DNA of 64,000 nucleotides, from positions 124,001 through 188,000 of the forward strand of contig NZ_JAAVUQ010000005.1 in assembly GCF_018449515.1 (NCBI RefSeq), read 5' to 3'. The notes below the pieces were generated by a model. It ran no database searches, was not told the origin of the DNA, and saw nothing but the letters and a program-made list of their open reading frames with translations. The position numbers and the translations under genes are program-made. Source of the DNA: Caballeronia sp. dw_19 (GTDB taxonomy: Bacteria > Pseudomonadota > Gammaproteobacteria > Burkholderiales > Burkholderiaceae). This document shows, one piece after another, positions 16,608 through 27,791 of this stretch; within the stretch, counting starts at the first letter, position 1, and every line of letters starts with the position of its first letter.

Positions 16608-17441
16608 TTAAACCAGGCACTCCCACACCGGCTTGAGATCGGCGGGAAGCGGCGGCAACTGGCCGAGGTCGATTCGCCCTTCGCCTGCCGCATGGAAATC
16701 CGAGCCGCGCGATGCGAGAAAGCCGTATCGCCGCGCGACATCCGCGTATTCGCGATACTGGTCCGGCGTGTGGCTACCCGTCACGACCTCAATAGCGCGG
16801 CCGCCGAGCTGGATGAATTCATCGAAAAACGCGGCGAATTCGACTGGCGAGAAATCATAGCGCCCCGGATGCGCAATGACCGCTTCGCCGCCCGCTGCCT
16901 TGATCCACTTCATGGCATCGGCCAGTTTGGACCAGCGATGGCCGACATAACCCGGCTTGCCGTCGCCGAGATATTTCGAGAACACGTCCGAGGTCGATTC
17001 CGCGTAGCCCTTTTCGACCAGATAGCGTGCGAAATGCGTACGCGAGATCATGGCTGGATCATTCACATAGTGCAGCGCGCCTTCATAGGCGCCCGGGATG
17101 CCGATGCTGGCTAATGCCTCGCCTATGGCTTCACCGCGCGCCTGGCGGCCGCTGCGCGTGGCTGCCAGGCCGTCGATCAGCCCCTGGTTTTCAGCATCCA
17201 CGTTCAGCCCGACGATATGCACCGTCCGCCCCGCCCACGTCACCGAAATCTCCACCCCGCCCAGATACCCCATGCCAAGCGCTTGCGCAGCTTCACGCGC
17301 CTCGCGCTGGCCGCCAAGCTGATCGTGGTCGGTGAGCGCCCACAGCGTCACACCGCCCGCGTGAGCGCGCGCGGCAACCTCGGCTGGAGCGAGTTGGCCG
17401 TCAGAAACGGTGGAGTGGCAATGCAGGTCGGCGTTCATCAT
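16608..17441 (-). CDS. PHP-domain phosphatase (YciV/RNase AM-like)
   Basis: This 277-residue PHP-domain enzyme has metal-binding motifs ADLHCHSTVSDG (start), TDHDQLGG (about 37-44), EISVTW, ISRTHFARYLV, AVIAHPGRY and SRGSDFHAAGEG, matching all expected His/Asp/Glu ligands. The closest recognised type is YciV, a 3',5'-nucleoside bisphosphate phosphatase that also acts as a 5'-3' exonuclease on rRNA ends. Two adjacent ATG codons exist; I took the first. It lies upstream of the YciO-like gene on the same strand. Confidence 0.88.
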   Translation of the reverse strand: MMNADLHCHSTVSDGQLAPAEVAARAHAGGVTLWALTDHDQLGGQREAREAAQALGMGYLGGVEISVTWAGRTVHIVGLNVDAENQGLIDGLAATRSGRQARGEAIGEALASIGIPGAYEGALHYVNDPAMISRTHFARYLVEKGYAESTSDVFSKYLGDGKPGYVGHRWSKLADAMKWIKAAGGEAVIAHPGRYDFSPVEFAAFFDEFIQLGGRAIEVVTGSHTPDQYREYADVARRYGFLASRGSDFHAAGEGRIDLGQLPPLPADLKPVWECLV

Positions 17442-17537
17442 GGAAGCTCTGGGAATTAATTATCATTCTACTGCAACGCGTCAAACGGGTTACATCGCTG
17501 ACCGATCGTTCCATTGCACGATCCAGCACCCCCGGGC

Positions 17538-18443
17538 TCAGGCACAAAACGTCTCGATCAGCGCCGCCACGCGTTCGGGCTGATCGTGATGAAGCATATG
17601 GCCCGCGTGATCGACGATCTCCTCGCGCCAGTCGGTGAACGCCTTGAAACGCTGCTTGAATTCGTCGATTGGAACCTCGCCGGCGATCATCGCGAGGGTC
17701 GGCGAAGCCAGCGCTTCAACGTGCAGGACCTTCGCCCGCACCTTCGACCAGACGGCCATCACCTCGTCCAGCCGGTACAGCAATGGTCCGCGTATTTTGT
17801 GCGCGGGGTCAGCGAGCAGATGGAAACGGCCGGTATCGTCGGGCTTGGCCCACTGCTGGGCTAAAAAACGTGCTTTCGCCAACGGCAGGCGCGAATTCGT
17901 GCGGATCAGCCGCTGGGCGACGTCATCGAGCGTGGCGTAGGTGTTGAGCGTTGGCGGCGCGCGCAAATCGTCCAGCCATTGCCCGAGCCGTGCGGGCGAA
18001 CGCTCCGCCTTGGTGGCTGCCATGCCGAACCCCTCAAGATCGACCACGCGCCGCACCCGCTCCGGCCGCACGCCCGCGTACAGGCAAACAACGTTCGCGC
18101 CCATGCTGTGGCCCACCAGGTTCACCTGCTCCCCACGCAGCGACGCCGGTGCGTAGTGGTCGAGCAGCGCATCCAGATCCGCCAGATAGTCCTGGAACCA
18201 GTAATGGCCGCTCTTTCCCTGCTGGACCGGCCAGTCCGACAGCCCGAAGCCGCGCGCATCGGGTGCGATCACCTGCCAGTCACCGGCGAGGGCATCGACG
18301 ACAAATTGAAACGATGCCGAAATATCCATCCAGCCATGCAGCATGAACAATGTGGGCGCGTCGGGCGATCCCCATCGGCGCACATGCAGCCGCGTACCAC
18401 GCGTGGTGACGAATTCGGAAACGGGCGTTTTAAGAGGGGTCAT
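17538..18443 (-). CDS. Alpha/beta hydrolase coupled to the DUF455 gene
   Basis: This 301-residue alpha/beta hydrolase has an oxyanion-hole segment MLHGWMD (about 34-40), nucleophile elbow GHSMG (Ser 113) and a catalytic His in DHAGHMLHHDQPE near the end. Residues around 220-245 (RFHLLADPAHKIRGPLLYRLDE) resemble the epoxide-hydrolase/serine-hydrolase lid. Its ATG overlaps the DUF455 stop codon (ATGA), so the two are translationally coupled. The substrate is unknown. Confidence 0.85.
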   Translation of the reverse strand: MTPLKTPVSEFVTTRGTRLHVRRWGSPDAPTLFMLHGWMDISASFQFVVDALAGDWQVIAPDARGFGLSDWPVQQGKSGHYWFQDYLADLDALLDHYAPASLRGEQVNLVGHSMGANVVCLYAGVRPERVRRVVDLEGFGMAATKAERSPARLGQWLDDLRAPPTLNTYATLDDVAQRLIRTNSRLPLAKARFLAQQWAKPDDTGRFHLLADPAHKIRGPLLYRLDEVMAVWSKVRAKVLHVEALASPTLAMIAGEVPIDEFKQRFKAFTDWREEIVDHAGHMLHHDQPERVAALIETFCA

Positions 18444-19303
18444 CGGGGATTGGGGACAGCTTGAATGGAATCGATTGGGTCCAGACCCGCGAGCGCGCGT
18501 AATTCGGCTTCGTCGAAACCGGCATCGCGACGCGCTTCGAAGTTGAACGGACCGCGTAGTTTGGGGGCGTGATATTGCTCGGCGAGTTGCGCGTAGGTGG
18601 CGTGCGGATCGGCGCCGGACTCGCTGCACAAGTGCCGGAACCAGTGATTGCCAATCAGCACGTGGCCGATTTCATCGTGGAGAATCACATCGAGAATGGC
18701 CGCCGATGCGTGGTCGCCCGCTTGAGCCAGGCGGCGGCGAATGGGCGGCGCAGCGTCCAGACCGCGCGCCTCCAGCGTGCGCGGCACGAGCGCCATGCGG
18801 GCGAGCACGTCGCCACGCGTGCGCTCCGCCATTTCCCACAGGCCGTCGTGCGCGGGAAAATCGCCATACCGATGACCGAATTCCGCCAGACGCGCGCTCA
18901 GTAACGAAAAGTGGCGCGCTTCCTCGGCCGCGACCTTGAACCAGTCGCGATAAAACGCGTCGGGCATGGAAGGGAAACGCCAGACGGCATCGAGCGCGAG
19001 GTTGATCGCGTTGAACTCGATATGCGCCAAGGCGTGCAGCAACACCGCACGCCCCGCGTCCGACTGCATGCTGCGGCGTTTCAGCGATGACGGCGCGACC
19101 AGTTCCGGCGACGCCGGGCGGCCGGGTAAATCGAGCGGATCGGGAATGTGGGTGGTGGCGTCGAGCGTGGTGTCCCCCGATAGCAAACGCTCGTAGAAAC
19201 GCTGGGTAGCCCGCGCCTTGGCGGCGGGATCGCGCTCCCGGAGCAACGCCAGGGCGGTCGGCCGGACGCCATTGGACGCAGAATAATCGAGCTGTTCGGA
19301 CAT
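18440..19303 (-). CDS. DUF455 ferritin-like protein
   Basis: This 287-residue protein has the ferritin-like four-helix pattern of DUF455. Paired Glu/His metal ligands appear in HALAHIEFNAINLALD, VAAEEARHFSLL and VILHDEIGHVLIGNHWF. It is related to diiron tRNA hydroxylases such as MiaE, but a tRNA role is not established for DUF455. The ATG at 19303 gives the family-length protein. The downstream hydrolase starts inside its stop codon. Confidence 0.82.
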   Translation of the reverse strand: MSEQLDYSASNGVRPTALALLRERDPAAKARATQRFYERLLSGDTTLDATTHIPDPLDLPGRPASPELVAPSSLKRRSMQSDAGRAVLLHALAHIEFNAINLALDAVWRFPSMPDAFYRDWFKVAAEEARHFSLLSARLAEFGHRYGDFPAHDGLWEMAERTRGDVLARMALVPRTLEARGLDAAPPIRRRLAQAGDHASAAILDVILHDEIGHVLIGNHWFRHLCSESGADPHATYAQLAEQYHAPKLRGPFNFEARRDAGFDEAELRALAGLDPIDSIQAVPNPR

Positions 19304-19636
19304 GATTCCGGTTTGCCTTGGGTTACTTATGGGGTGCTTTTAAACGGTAACGGTTGGCTGGCAACCCCGCCGGGGGCGCCGCCGCCCGGGCAGGCCGGTT
19401 CAGAAACGCCGGTTTTGGAATTGCCGTTTCAGAACCCATCGATCAGTCGTGTAAAAGCCGGGCCGCACGTCGCTTTTGCGCAACCGGCTAAAATAGCACT
19501 TTCCACGGAAGATTTTTGGCTTGAGGCGGCCGCGCGCCGCAGTCTATAGCATCGACGGTACCGGTATGCCCGCAGCCCCAGGCCAGCCGGCCAATCCGGG
19601 CATCATGGCTCAAGTCAGGCCCTCACAGGAGACACA
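19304..19636. other. Divergent intergenic region between DUF455 and the gamma carbonic anhydrase
   Basis: It holds promoters for both directions. TAAAAT at 19489-19494 is a possible rightward -10, about 140 bases before the start codon. The rest is GC-rich and I see no gene. Confidence 0.45.
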
Positions 19637-20161
19637 GTGGCAATCTATAAGCTCGGCGACGCCGCCCCGACCATCCACGAAAGCGTATTTGTCGCTGATA
19701 CGGCGACCATCATCGGCCGTGTGACGCTGGAAGAAAACTCAAGCGTCTGGTTCGGCGCCGCCCTGCGCGGCGACAACGAGCCGATCGTGCTTGGCCGAGG
19801 CAGCAATATCCAGGAAGGCGCGGTGCTGCATACCGACCCGGGTTATCCGCTGACCATTGAAGCCAACGTGACGATCGGCCATCAGGCCATGCTGCACGGC
19901 TGCACGATCAAGGAAGGCGCACTGATCGGAATTCAGGCTGTGGTCTTGAATGGTGCGGTAATCGGCCGCAACTGCCTGGTTGGCGCGGGCGCCGTGGTGA
20001 CCGAAGGTAAAACCTTCCCAGACAATACCCTGATCCTCGGTGCACCCGCGAAAGCCGTGCGCGAGCTCACGGAAGCGGATATTGCCCAGATGCAGGCGGG
20101 GACGCGTGGTTACGCGGACCGTCGCGAATTTTACAAGGCGCAGCTCGTGCGGATCGGCTGA
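19637..20161 (+). CDS. Gamma carbonic anhydrase family protein
   Basis: This 174-residue protein consists mostly of left-handed beta-helix hexapeptide repeats. The three zinc-binding histidines are present: H65 in AVLHTD and H82/H87 in IGHQAMLHG. It resembles E. coli YrdA/CaiE more than CamH of archaea, and many members show little anhydrase activity. The start is GTG at 19637 behind CAGGAGA. It is followed closely by hslO on the same strand. Confidence 0.9.
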   Translation: MAIYKLGDAAPTIHESVFVADTATIIGRVTLEENSSVWFGAALRGDNEPIVLGRGSNIQEGAVLHTDPGYPLTIEANVTIGHQAMLHGCTIKEGALIGIQAVVLNGAVIGRNCLVGAGAVVTEGKTFPDNTLILGAPAKAVRELTEADIAQMQAGTRGYADRREFYKAQLVRIG

Positions 20162-20205
20162 ACGCCGGTTGACACGCGTTATGCCGTCGATCAAAGGACT
20201 CAAGC

Positions 20206-21177
20206 GTGGTTAACGACCAGCTGCAAAAATTCATGTTCAACGCGGCGCCGGTGCGTGGCGAGATTGTCTCGCTGCGTGACACCTGGCAGGAAGTGCTCAC
20301 GCGCCGCTCGTACCCCACGCCCGTGCGCAACGTGCTCGGCGAAATGATGGCCGCGTGCGCGCTGCTGTCGGCGAATCTCAAGTTCGACGGCACGCTCATC
20401 ATGCAGATCTACGGCGACGGGCCGGTGACCATGCTTGTCGTGCAATGCAATTCGGACTTGTCGCTGCGGGCAACCGCGAAGCTGGCGGAATCCATTGAAG
20501 GCGCGAGCGAAGCACCCGTGCCAATCACGGATGACATGACGCTCCCCGACCTGCTCAACCGCAACGGCCAGGGCCGCTGCGTGATCACACTCGATCCGCG
20601 CGACAAGAAGCCCGGGCAGCAGGCTTATCAGGGCATCGTGCCGTTGAGCGGCGAGCATGGGCCGCTGGCGTCGATGGCGGAAGTGCTTGAACACTACATG
20701 CACCACTCCGAGCAACTCGACACGCGCATGTGGCTCGCCGCGAACACCGAGCGCGCCGTGGGCATGCTGCTGCAAAAGCTTCCCGGCGATGGCGGTATCG
20801 TCCCGCATCCGGGCGAACACGACGCCGATACATGGCAGCGCGTATGCCACCTCGGCGGTACGCTCTCGAACGAGGAGTTGCTGAAGGAAGAACCGGAAGT
20901 GGTGTTCAAGCGGCTCTTCTGGCAGGAAAACGTGCAACATTTCGAGCCGGCGCAAGCGCGTTTCGAATGCACGTGTTCGCGCGAGAAAGTGGGCGGGATG
21001 CTCAAGATGCTGGGACGCGGCGAAGTGGACAGCGTGGTTGAAGAACGCGGCAGCGTGGAAGTGCACTGCGAGTTCTGCAACCAGCGCTACGAGTTCGATC
21101 CCGTGGACGTGGCGCAACTTTTTGTGGCTGGAGAACTCTCCCAGGGTGTGAGTCCGGCGCCGGATCAACGGCATTAA
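20206..21177 (+). CDS. hslO: Redox-regulated chaperone Hsp33 (HslO)
   Basis: Hsp33 is a cytoplasmic holdase switched on by oxidation with unfolding. This 323-residue protein keeps the zinc-binding redox switch: C255-X-C257 (ECTCS) and C288-X2-C291 (CEFC). The N-terminal folding domain (KFMFNAAPVRGEIVSL, RRSYPTPVRNVLGEMMAACALLS) is standard. The start is GTG at 20206, seven bases after AAAGGA; no ATG fits. It forms a rightward unit with the gamma carbonic anhydrase gene. Confidence 0.93.
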   Translation: MVNDQLQKFMFNAAPVRGEIVSLRDTWQEVLTRRSYPTPVRNVLGEMMAACALLSANLKFDGTLIMQIYGDGPVTMLVVQCNSDLSLRATAKLAESIEGASEAPVPITDDMTLPDLLNRNGQGRCVITLDPRDKKPGQQAYQGIVPLSGEHGPLASMAEVLEHYMHHSEQLDTRMWLAANTERAVGMLLQKLPGDGGIVPHPGEHDADTWQRVCHLGGTLSNEELLKEEPEVVFKRLFWQENVQHFEPAQARFECTCSREKVGGMLKMLGRGEVDSVVEERGSVEVHCEFCNQRYEFDPVDVAQLFVAGELSQGVSPAPDQRH

Positions 21178-21290
21178 ATCCAACTGCGGTCTCTGGCTCT
21201 CTGTAACAAGAGGTCGCAGGATGACCCTCTGCTGTGCCGCGGCGTGTCATGATCCGGTTCCGTTTAGTGTCCGGCCCGCTGGAGGTCGAA

Positions 21291-21650
21291 ATGAAATCCT
21301 TGGGATGTATATCGAAGAAACTGGTCGTGGCGTTGTCCGGCGCGACGCTGCTCGCTCTCGGCGGTTGCATGATGGATCCGCCGGGGCCTTCGCCCATTTA
21401 CAGCCGCTTGCCGGCCGCGCAGAACCAGGCGCCGCAGCCGCTTTCGCAGGCCGAGCAGCAGCGCTATAACCAGATCGACCGGCAAGTGCTGGCCGAGCAG
21501 CAGCAGGCAATGGCTGCAGAGGCCGCCGCCCAGGCCTACTCGCAGTACTATCGGCCGCCGGTTACGGTGTACGGCGGATATTCGAGCGGTGGCTGGGGTA
21601 ACCGATGGGGAACGGGCTTTGGCTACGGATACCCTGGGTATTATTGGTAG
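21291..21650 (+). CDS. Small Gln- and Gly/Tyr-rich lipoprotein
   Basis: This 119-residue lipoprotein has a lipobox LGGC (Cys 26), a Gln/Ala-rich helical middle (about 45-85) and a Gly/Tyr/Trp-rich tail ending in YPGYYW. The ATG at 21291 is behind GGAGGTCGAA, a strong ribosome site. It is followed by a terminator shared with ftsB. I do not recognise a named family; the tail suggests an outer-membrane or matrix-associated role, which is speculation. Confidence 0.8.
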   Translation: MKSLGCISKKLVVALSGATLLALGGCMMDPPGPSPIYSRLPAAQNQAPQPLSQAEQQRYNQIDRQVLAEQQQAMAAEAAAQAYSQYYRPPVTVYGGYSSGGWGNRWGTGFGYGYPGYYW

Positions 21651-21694
21651 CGTCTCAGACGCGCGTCGTTCGCCGCAAAGTGGCCAAGCGCAAT

Positions 21695-21733
21695 AAAAAA
21701 GCTGTTTCAACTCACGTTGAAACAGCTTTTTTT
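21695..21733. terminator. Bidirectional terminator between the lipoprotein and ftsB
   Basis: AAAAAAGCTGTTTCAA, loop CTCACG, then TTGAAACAGCTTTTTTT: a perfect stem with T runs for both converging genes. Confidence 0.92.
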
Positions 21734-21775
21734 ACATCCGTTGCCGGTCGATTACTTCGATTGACGCGCCGCGCG

Positions 21776-22231
21776 CTAACCACCCTGCTTCTTCTTCGCC
21801 GCGTCCATCTTGTCCTTCGTCGCTTGCCGTTCGAACGCCCGGCGCTCTTCCTTCGAACGCGACACCGGATTAGGCACTACACGCAACGGCGCGGCGGACA
21901 CTTGCCCGCGCGTGGAAGCACTCGATTGCGCGTTCACCGAGTTAGCAGGCGCCGGCGAATTCGGCGAGACGAACTGCACGAAGACCTCGCTGTCCTTCAT
22001 CATCCCCATTTCGTAACGCGCGCGCTCTTCAACAGCCGATGTGCCGTTCTGCAAGTCCGCCACTTCACCCTGCACGCGTTCGTTACGCAGTTTCAGGTCG
22101 GCGTTTTTCTTTGTCTGGTTGACTAATTGCTGCTGCAGTTCGTGGACACGTAACCAGCCGCCGTGTCCCCACCACAGTGGATACTGGATCATCGCCAGCA
22201 GCAGGATCAGAACAGAGGTGACAATCCGCAT
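21776..22231 (-). CDS. ftsB: Cell division protein FtsB
   Basis: FtsB is a bitopic divisome protein that joins FtsL and FtsQ. This 151-residue protein has an N-terminal membrane segment ([19 protein letters not shown]), a coiled-coil heptad region (about 28-65, [25 protein letters not shown]) and the conserved [18 protein letters not shown]. Its C-terminal tail (after about 90) is a Ser/Ala/Lys-rich extension making it longer than E. coli FtsB (103 residues). It is the last gene of the pyrG-kdsA-eno-ftsB unit, the classical enolase-ftsB linkage. Confidence 0.9.
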   Translation of the reverse strand: MRIVTSVLILLLAMIQYPLWWGHGGWLRVHELQQQLVNQTKKNADLKLRNERVQGEVADLQNGTSAVEERARYEMGMMKDSEVFVQFVSPNSPAPANSVNAQSSASTRGQVSAAPLRVVPNPVSRSKEERRAFERQATKDKMDAAKKKQGG

Positions 22232-22362
22232 TTAAGAGGCGAGAAAAACGCTAACACTGCAACTGTATTTGGCGCTGCCCCGGATTCAAAAGAACACGAG
22301 GCAGCGGACTGAGTAAATCGACAACCGTCCGGACTCACTAACGTCCCAATCCGGCCGAAGCT

Positions 22363-23676
<1,314 letters not shown>

Positions 23677-23727
23677 TCAGACAGCGGGTCGGTTTTTAAC
23701 ATCTCGCCGGGGCGCGAACGCCCGGCT

Positions 23728-24028
23728 TCAGAGGCCTTCTACGACCATCATGTTCAATTCTGCTGCGCCCGCTCTCACGTGGCGCGCCGCTTCATATTGA
23801 GCGGAGTGATTCCATTGTGTGGCCGTCTCGTCGTCAACGAATGGTGTCGACGAACGCGAGTACGACCGAGGGTGGGCGAATGGATACTTCAAACGCCTCG
23901 CTCCGTCCGCTGCGCACCAGAAACTTACCACCGTATGCGTCAATCGCGTGCATTGCTAACGGCTGATATGCGGTGAATTTATCGGGGTCAGTAGGGTTCG
24001 CGTTCATGGAGATGTACCCTTTCGCCAT
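23728..24028 (-). pseudogene. DUF1330 gene broken by a 13-nt insertion
   Basis: A DUF1330 protein is readable in two frames. The first runs from the ATG at 24028: MAKGYISMNANPTDPDKF, YGGKFLVRSGRSE, VVLAFVDT, then a stop. The second frame supplies VDDETATQWNHSAQY, AARHVRAGAAELN and MVVEGL up to the stop at 23728. The span is 301 bases, not a multiple of three. Minus-strand TTCGTCGACACCA (23842-23854) and the following TTCGTTGACGACG (23829-23841) look like an imperfect 13-base duplication; deleting one gives an uninterrupted 95-residue protein with normal family spacing. It sits between kdsA and eno, where related genomes carry an intact DUF1330 gene as I recall. A sequencing error remains possible. 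Confidence 0.75.
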
Positions 24029-24110
24029 GACACGCCTTTGCCGGTACATCGCGGATGTGGATGCTTAAGCGAGCACCTGTGCTGAAATACACACAACGCC
24101 CGCAGCGTCC

Positions 24111-26770
<2,660 letters not shown>

Positions 26771-26882
26771 TTACCGCGAGCGGCGGGTTTTGGTCGCGTG
26801 TTTATCGGCGGCCTGAATGCGGTTTGAATGGCGTCTCGCCGGGGTGCGTTACTCCTATGCGCTACTGATGTGCATTAGTGCA

Positions 26883-27731
26883 TCAAGCCCGCAGCCCGTT
26901 AAGCGTGCGCTGCAATGCGCGCGCCGTTTCCACCGGGTGTTCCATTGGGAACAGATGGCTGCCCTCGATCCATTCGAAATGCCCGCCCACAATACGCCGC
27001 GTCATTTCCAGCCCGACGTGGCGGACTTCCTTCGAATGCGTTCCCGCAATAAACCCGACCGGCACCGGCACGCCATGCGCAACCCGCGCACCCAGCGTGC
27101 GCGGCAACGTCTTGTATATGCGGAATTCCACCTCGCGATCGAAAGCGAGCTTGCGTTGGCGGTTGACGGCGCCGGCCGCTTCATCGATACCGCCAATGCC
27201 ACCTCCGTTATGCGCCTCCGCCGGAATCGCGAAATCGATGTAATCCGACAGCATCCGCTCGTCCCAGCGGGCGAACGCCGTTTTCGCGTGAAAGTGACGC
27301 CAGGCGTCTTCGCGGCTCGGCCAGTGCATGCGCCGGTTTTTAGTGGCGGCGGCAGGCGAAAGCCGTGTGTCGAGCCCCGTCCATTGCGATAAACGCAGCA
27401 CACTGCTGCGCCAGCCGGCGATCACCGGCGAATCCAGCATCACGACGCCTTTCACCCATTGCGGCCGCTTGAGAGCCGCCATTAACGAGAGGTAACCGCC
27501 CAGCGAATGCCCGACCAGCCACACTTTCACGTCGGCTGGACGTCTGGCGTCAATGTCTTCGAGCAGTTGATCCACCAGATGCGGCCAGTCGCGCGTCACG
27601 GGGAAACGAGGGTCGTGTCCAAAACGTTCAACCGCGCGAATCTCGTAGTCGTCGGCGAGTTCGGCGAAGATCGTCCGGTATGTCGATGCGGGAAACCCGT
27701 TAGCGTGCGAAAAATGCAGGATGTCTTTCAA
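26883..27731 (-). CDS. Alpha/beta hydrolase
   Basis: This 282-residue alpha/beta hydrolase has GHSLGGYLS (Ser 76), an N-terminal FSHANGFPASTY oxyanion segment and a catalytic His in EGSHLFPMEHPVE. The start is TTG at 27731 (MKDILHFSHANG), preceded by GAGAGGG; no ATG is close. It stands alone between comEC and pyrG on the same strand. Its substrate is unknown. It differs from the other hydrolase at 17538-18443. Confidence 0.82.
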   Translation of the reverse strand: MKDILHFSHANGFPASTYRTIFAELADDYEIRAVERFGHDPRFPVTRDWPHLVDQLLEDIDARRPADVKVWLVGHSLGGYLSLMAALKRPQWVKGVVMLDSPVIAGWRSSVLRLSQWTGLDTRLSPAAATKNRRMHWPSREDAWRHFHAKTAFARWDERMLSDYIDFAIPAEAHNGGGIGGIDEAAGAVNRQRKLAFDREVEFRIYKTLPRTLGARVAHGVPVPVGFIAGTHSKEVRHVGLEMTRRIVGGHFEWIEGSHLFPMEHPVETARALQRTLNGLRA

Positions 27732-27791
27732 GCGCCGTGCCCTCTCTTTTTTACAACGTCTCTTTGCAGCGTCTCATTATTAACGTTCTGT

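Noticed and set aside
16436-16741. 101-codon leftward frame overlapping the end of the PHP gene
   Set aside because: Half overlaps a certain gene in another frame; no motif.
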